From Pedobacter sp. AK013 (GTDB lineage Bacteria; Bacteroidota; Bacteroidia; Sphingobacteriales; Sphingobacteriaceae), in contig NZ_JACHCQ010000017.1 of assembly GCF_014205835.1 (NCBI RefSeq), positions 1 through 64,000 of the forward strand: 64,000 nt of DNA, read 5' to 3'. Below, in pieces: positions 62,247-64,000 of the stretch. Each line of letters begins with the position of its first letter. Positions within the stretch are counted from its first letter, which is position 1. Made by a program: the position numbers and the translations under genes. The notes beneath the pieces were generated by a model. That model was given only the letters and a program-made list of their open reading frames with translations. It made no database searches and had not been told where the DNA came from.

Positions 62247-63672
62247 GAATAATCTTTATAAAGGTCTTGGACTGGCATTAATATGCGTTGCATATACCGC
62301 CTGTAAGTTACCCGAAGTAGCCCAACGTGCCGAAAATAAAAATGTACCTGTGCGCTTTAACGGCTCACAGGATACAGTAAGTGCAGCCAGTATCCAATGG
62401 CGCAAGTTTTTTACTGATCCAAACCTGATAAATCTGATCGATACTGCATTGAAGAATAACCAGGAGCTGAATATTACCCTGCAGGATATTGAGATTGCGA
62501 AAAACGAAATCAAAGCTAAAAAAGGAGAGCTTTTACCAAGTGTAACCTATGGCGTTGGTGCCGGCTTAGATAAAGTGGGCCGCTACACCAGTTCGGGGGC
62601 TGGCGATGCTTCTACAGACATTACGCCAGGTAAAGGTGTGCCAGAAATATTGCCCGACTATCACTTTGGTTTACAGGCCAACTGGGAAGCCGATATCTGG
62701 CACAAATTACGCAATGCGAAAAAAGGAGCCATCAGTCATTATTTAGCAACCGTAGAAGGTAAAAACTTCGTAGTAACCAATTTAATAGCTGAAGTTGCAA
62801 ATTCGTATTACGAGTTGTTGGCTTCTGATAATCAATTGGAAACAGTAAAAAAAACTATCGAGCTCCAAAGCAATGCATTGGAGTTAATGAAAATCCAGAA
62901 ACAAGCCATGAGGGTTAACGAACTTGCCGTGCGTAAGTTTGAAGCAGAAGTATTAAGTTCGAAAAGTTTAGAATTTGATATTCAGCAGGATATTACTGAA
63001 ACAGAGAATAAAATTAATTTTCTGTTAGGCCGTTTTCCTCAGCCAATTATTAGAGATAAATCTAGCTTTATTGATCTGGTACCAGCAACGGTACAGTCGG
63101 GTTTACCTTCGCAATTATTAGCTAACCGTCCTGATATTAAACAGGCTGAGTTAGAACTTGCTGCTGCTAAATTAGATGTTAAAGTAGCTAAGGCTCAGTT
63201 TTATCCATCATTGGGTATTTCTGCCGCAATTGGTTATCAGGCTTTTAATCCTTCATATTTATTGAGAACACCAGAATCGTTAATTTACTCTTTAGCAGGA
63301 GATCTGGCAGGACCACTCATTAACCGCAATGCCATTAAAGCCGAGTATTTAACAGCAAATGCAAAACAGTTGCAGGCTGTTTACGATTACGAAAAAACAA
63401 TCCTGAATGGCTATATCGAAGTGGCCAACCAGATGTCGAAGATCAGCAACCTGCAAAAAAGCTACGATCTGAAATCGAAACAGGTAGCAGCACTTACCCA
63501 ATCAATCGATATTTCTAACGATTTGTTTAAATCAGCCAGAGCAGATTATTTTGAGGTATTAATGACCCAACGTGATGCTTTGCAATCGAAGTTAGAATTG
63601 ATCGAGACTAAAAAACAACAGTTAAATGCTGTAGTAGATATCTATCATGCCTTAGGTGGGGGATGGAATTAA
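62239..63672 (+). CDS. TolC-family outer-membrane efflux lipoprotein
   Basis: The 477-residue protein has a lipoprotein signal (GLGLALICVAYTAC, lipobox Cys near 20) and two TolC repeats with long helices. These include QWRKFFTDPNLINLIDTALK, the NodT-like LLANRPDIKQAELELAAAKL and AGDLAGPLINRNAIKAEYLT. The ATG at 62239 was preferred over the TTG three codons upstream. It completes the tripartite RND pump with the adaptor and inner-membrane pump. A terminator follows 66 bases after the stop. Confidence 0.94.
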   Translation: MFKNNLYKGLGLALICVAYTACKLPEVAQRAENKNVPVRFNGSQDTVSAASIQWRKFFTDPNLINLIDTALKNNQELNITLQDIEIAKNEIKAKKGELLPSVTYGVGAGLDKVGRYTSSGAGDASTDITPGKGVPEILPDYHFGLQANWEADIWHKLRNAKKGAISHYLATVEGKNFVVTNLIAEVANSYYELLASDNQLETVKKTIELQSNALELMKIQKQAMRVNELAVRKFEAEVLSSKSLEFDIQQDITETENKINFLLGRFPQPIIRDKSSFIDLVPATVQSGLPSQLLANRPDIKQAELELAAAKLDVKVAKAQFYPSLGISAAIGYQAFNPSYLLRTPESLIYSLAGDLAGPLINRNAIKAEYLTANAKQLQAVYDYEKTILNGYIEVANQMSKISNLQKSYDLKSKQVAALTQSIDISNDLFKSARADYFEVLMTQRDALQSKLELIETKKQQLNAVVDIYHALGGGWN

Positions 63673-63738
63673 GGTAATAATTTAAGTTTATTACAGTAAT
63701 GGTATAAGCATAGTATCAAGTCAAATCCTTATTTGTCT

Positions 63739-63770
63739 AGGCTGCTTCAATTTTTTGGAGCAGCCTTTTT
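63739..63770 (+). terminator. Rho-independent terminator of the RND operon
   Basis: AGGCTGCTTC and GGAGCAGCCT form a 10-bp stem with one G-T wobble and an 8-base loop, followed by five T residues. Confidence 0.9.
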
Positions 63771-63965
63771 GTTATGCTTAGAGAGCATTAGAAATCTCTT
63801 TTATTCCTGACCAAGCATGCACAGAACGTACAGTTTTGACCTCTTGATATTAACTGTAGCGCCAGATGTTGCCAGCTGACACTATAAAAGCCATTCCATT
63901 TGTAAATAAGCCATGACCGAATCACTTTTATTACCAATATTCGCATTTAAGTATGATATTTAAAC

Positions 63966-64000
63966 ATGAAACGAATCTTCCTGACCACTGCTATTCTATT
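63966..64000 (+). CDS. Partial CDS, start of a probable secreted or membrane protein
   Basis: The window ends 11 codons into a frame beginning MKRIFLTTAIL. The basic start and hydrophobic run look like the beginning of a signal peptide. Nothing more can be said. The 195 bases before it carry no visible structure. Confidence 0.4.
   Translation, partial: MKRIFLTTAIL

Noticed and set aside
1..64000. CRISPR arrays, tRNA or rRNA genes, transposases, integrases, prophage
   Set aside because: None could be found: no regularly spaced repeats, no cloverleaf or ribosomal sequence, and no recombinase protein motifs among the frames.

Overview
The window looks like a chromosomal segment of a Bacteroidota bacterium, most likely a Pedobacter-like member of the Sphingobacteriaceae. 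The reasons are AT-rich DNA, a SusC/SusD pair inside a glycan-degradation locus, PorP/SprF and gliding-type C-terminal sorting domains of the type IX secretion system, TonB-type and OMP beta-barrel proteins, and short palindromic intergenic elements of the kind I associate with Pedobacter. The genus is inference. I see no rRNA, tRNA, CRISPR array, transposase, integrase or phage gene.

Layout. 1-2600: VOC-fold protein, unknown protein, Hsp20 and a ferritin-like stress protein. 2900-6230: AraC regulator (5' end probably frameshifted) followed by an outer-membrane beta-barrel protein. 6650-9120: TetR regulator, SDR oxidoreductase and a quinone-oxidoreductase-like gene broken by a one-base frameshift; two matching operator-like sites mark the regulator and the SDR promoter. 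9350-12220: NEW3 protein, ABC ATPase and ABC permease operon. 12300-13620: methyltransferase and Crp-family regulator. 13990-15500: GH29 alpha-L-fucosidase with its own terminator. 15630-17010: GNAT-like protein, HicB-like protein and a 46-residue membrane peptide.

17066-34382 is the metabolic centre. A leftward operon runs MIOX (inositol oxygenase), SusC, SusD, metallophosphoesterase, HGSNAT-like acetyltransferase (DUF5009), GH89 alpha-N-acetylglucosaminidase, GH92 alpha-mannosidase. Divergent from it lie a LacI regulator, an SSS symporter and a GH28 enzyme. Near-identical 16-bp LacI-type boxes lie in front of MIOX, in front of the symporter and behind GH28. The enzymes fit stepwise removal of mannose, phosphate and alpha-glucosamine (acetylated first, then cleaved) from an inositol core, with the inositol oxidised by MIOX. 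A GPI-type or plant GIPC-type inositol glycan is therefore a plausible substrate; this is a hypothesis.

34676-47895 holds an unknown protein, an XRE-like protein, a TfoX-like protein, a gamma-glutamyltransferase, a leftward operon of Ig/DUF11 surface proteins ending in PorP/SprF, and an EamA-PaiB-GNAT operon divergent from a MocR/PdxR-type regulator.

47961-57420 is the second notable locus. A leftward operon encodes a secreted beta-rich protein, a lipoprotein, a 65-residue Cys-containing protein, a LodA-like quinone-cofactor oxidase with a Tat-like signal, and its LodB-like flavoprotein; a 45-residue peptide ORF follows. Facing away are an M19-like dipeptidase, an SGNH hydrolase and a small membrane protein. 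The shared promoter region carries two copies of an 18-bp palindrome. I do not recognise this combination as a described system. The window closes with an RND efflux operon (adaptor, pump, outer-membrane factor), a clear terminator, and the first codons of another gene.
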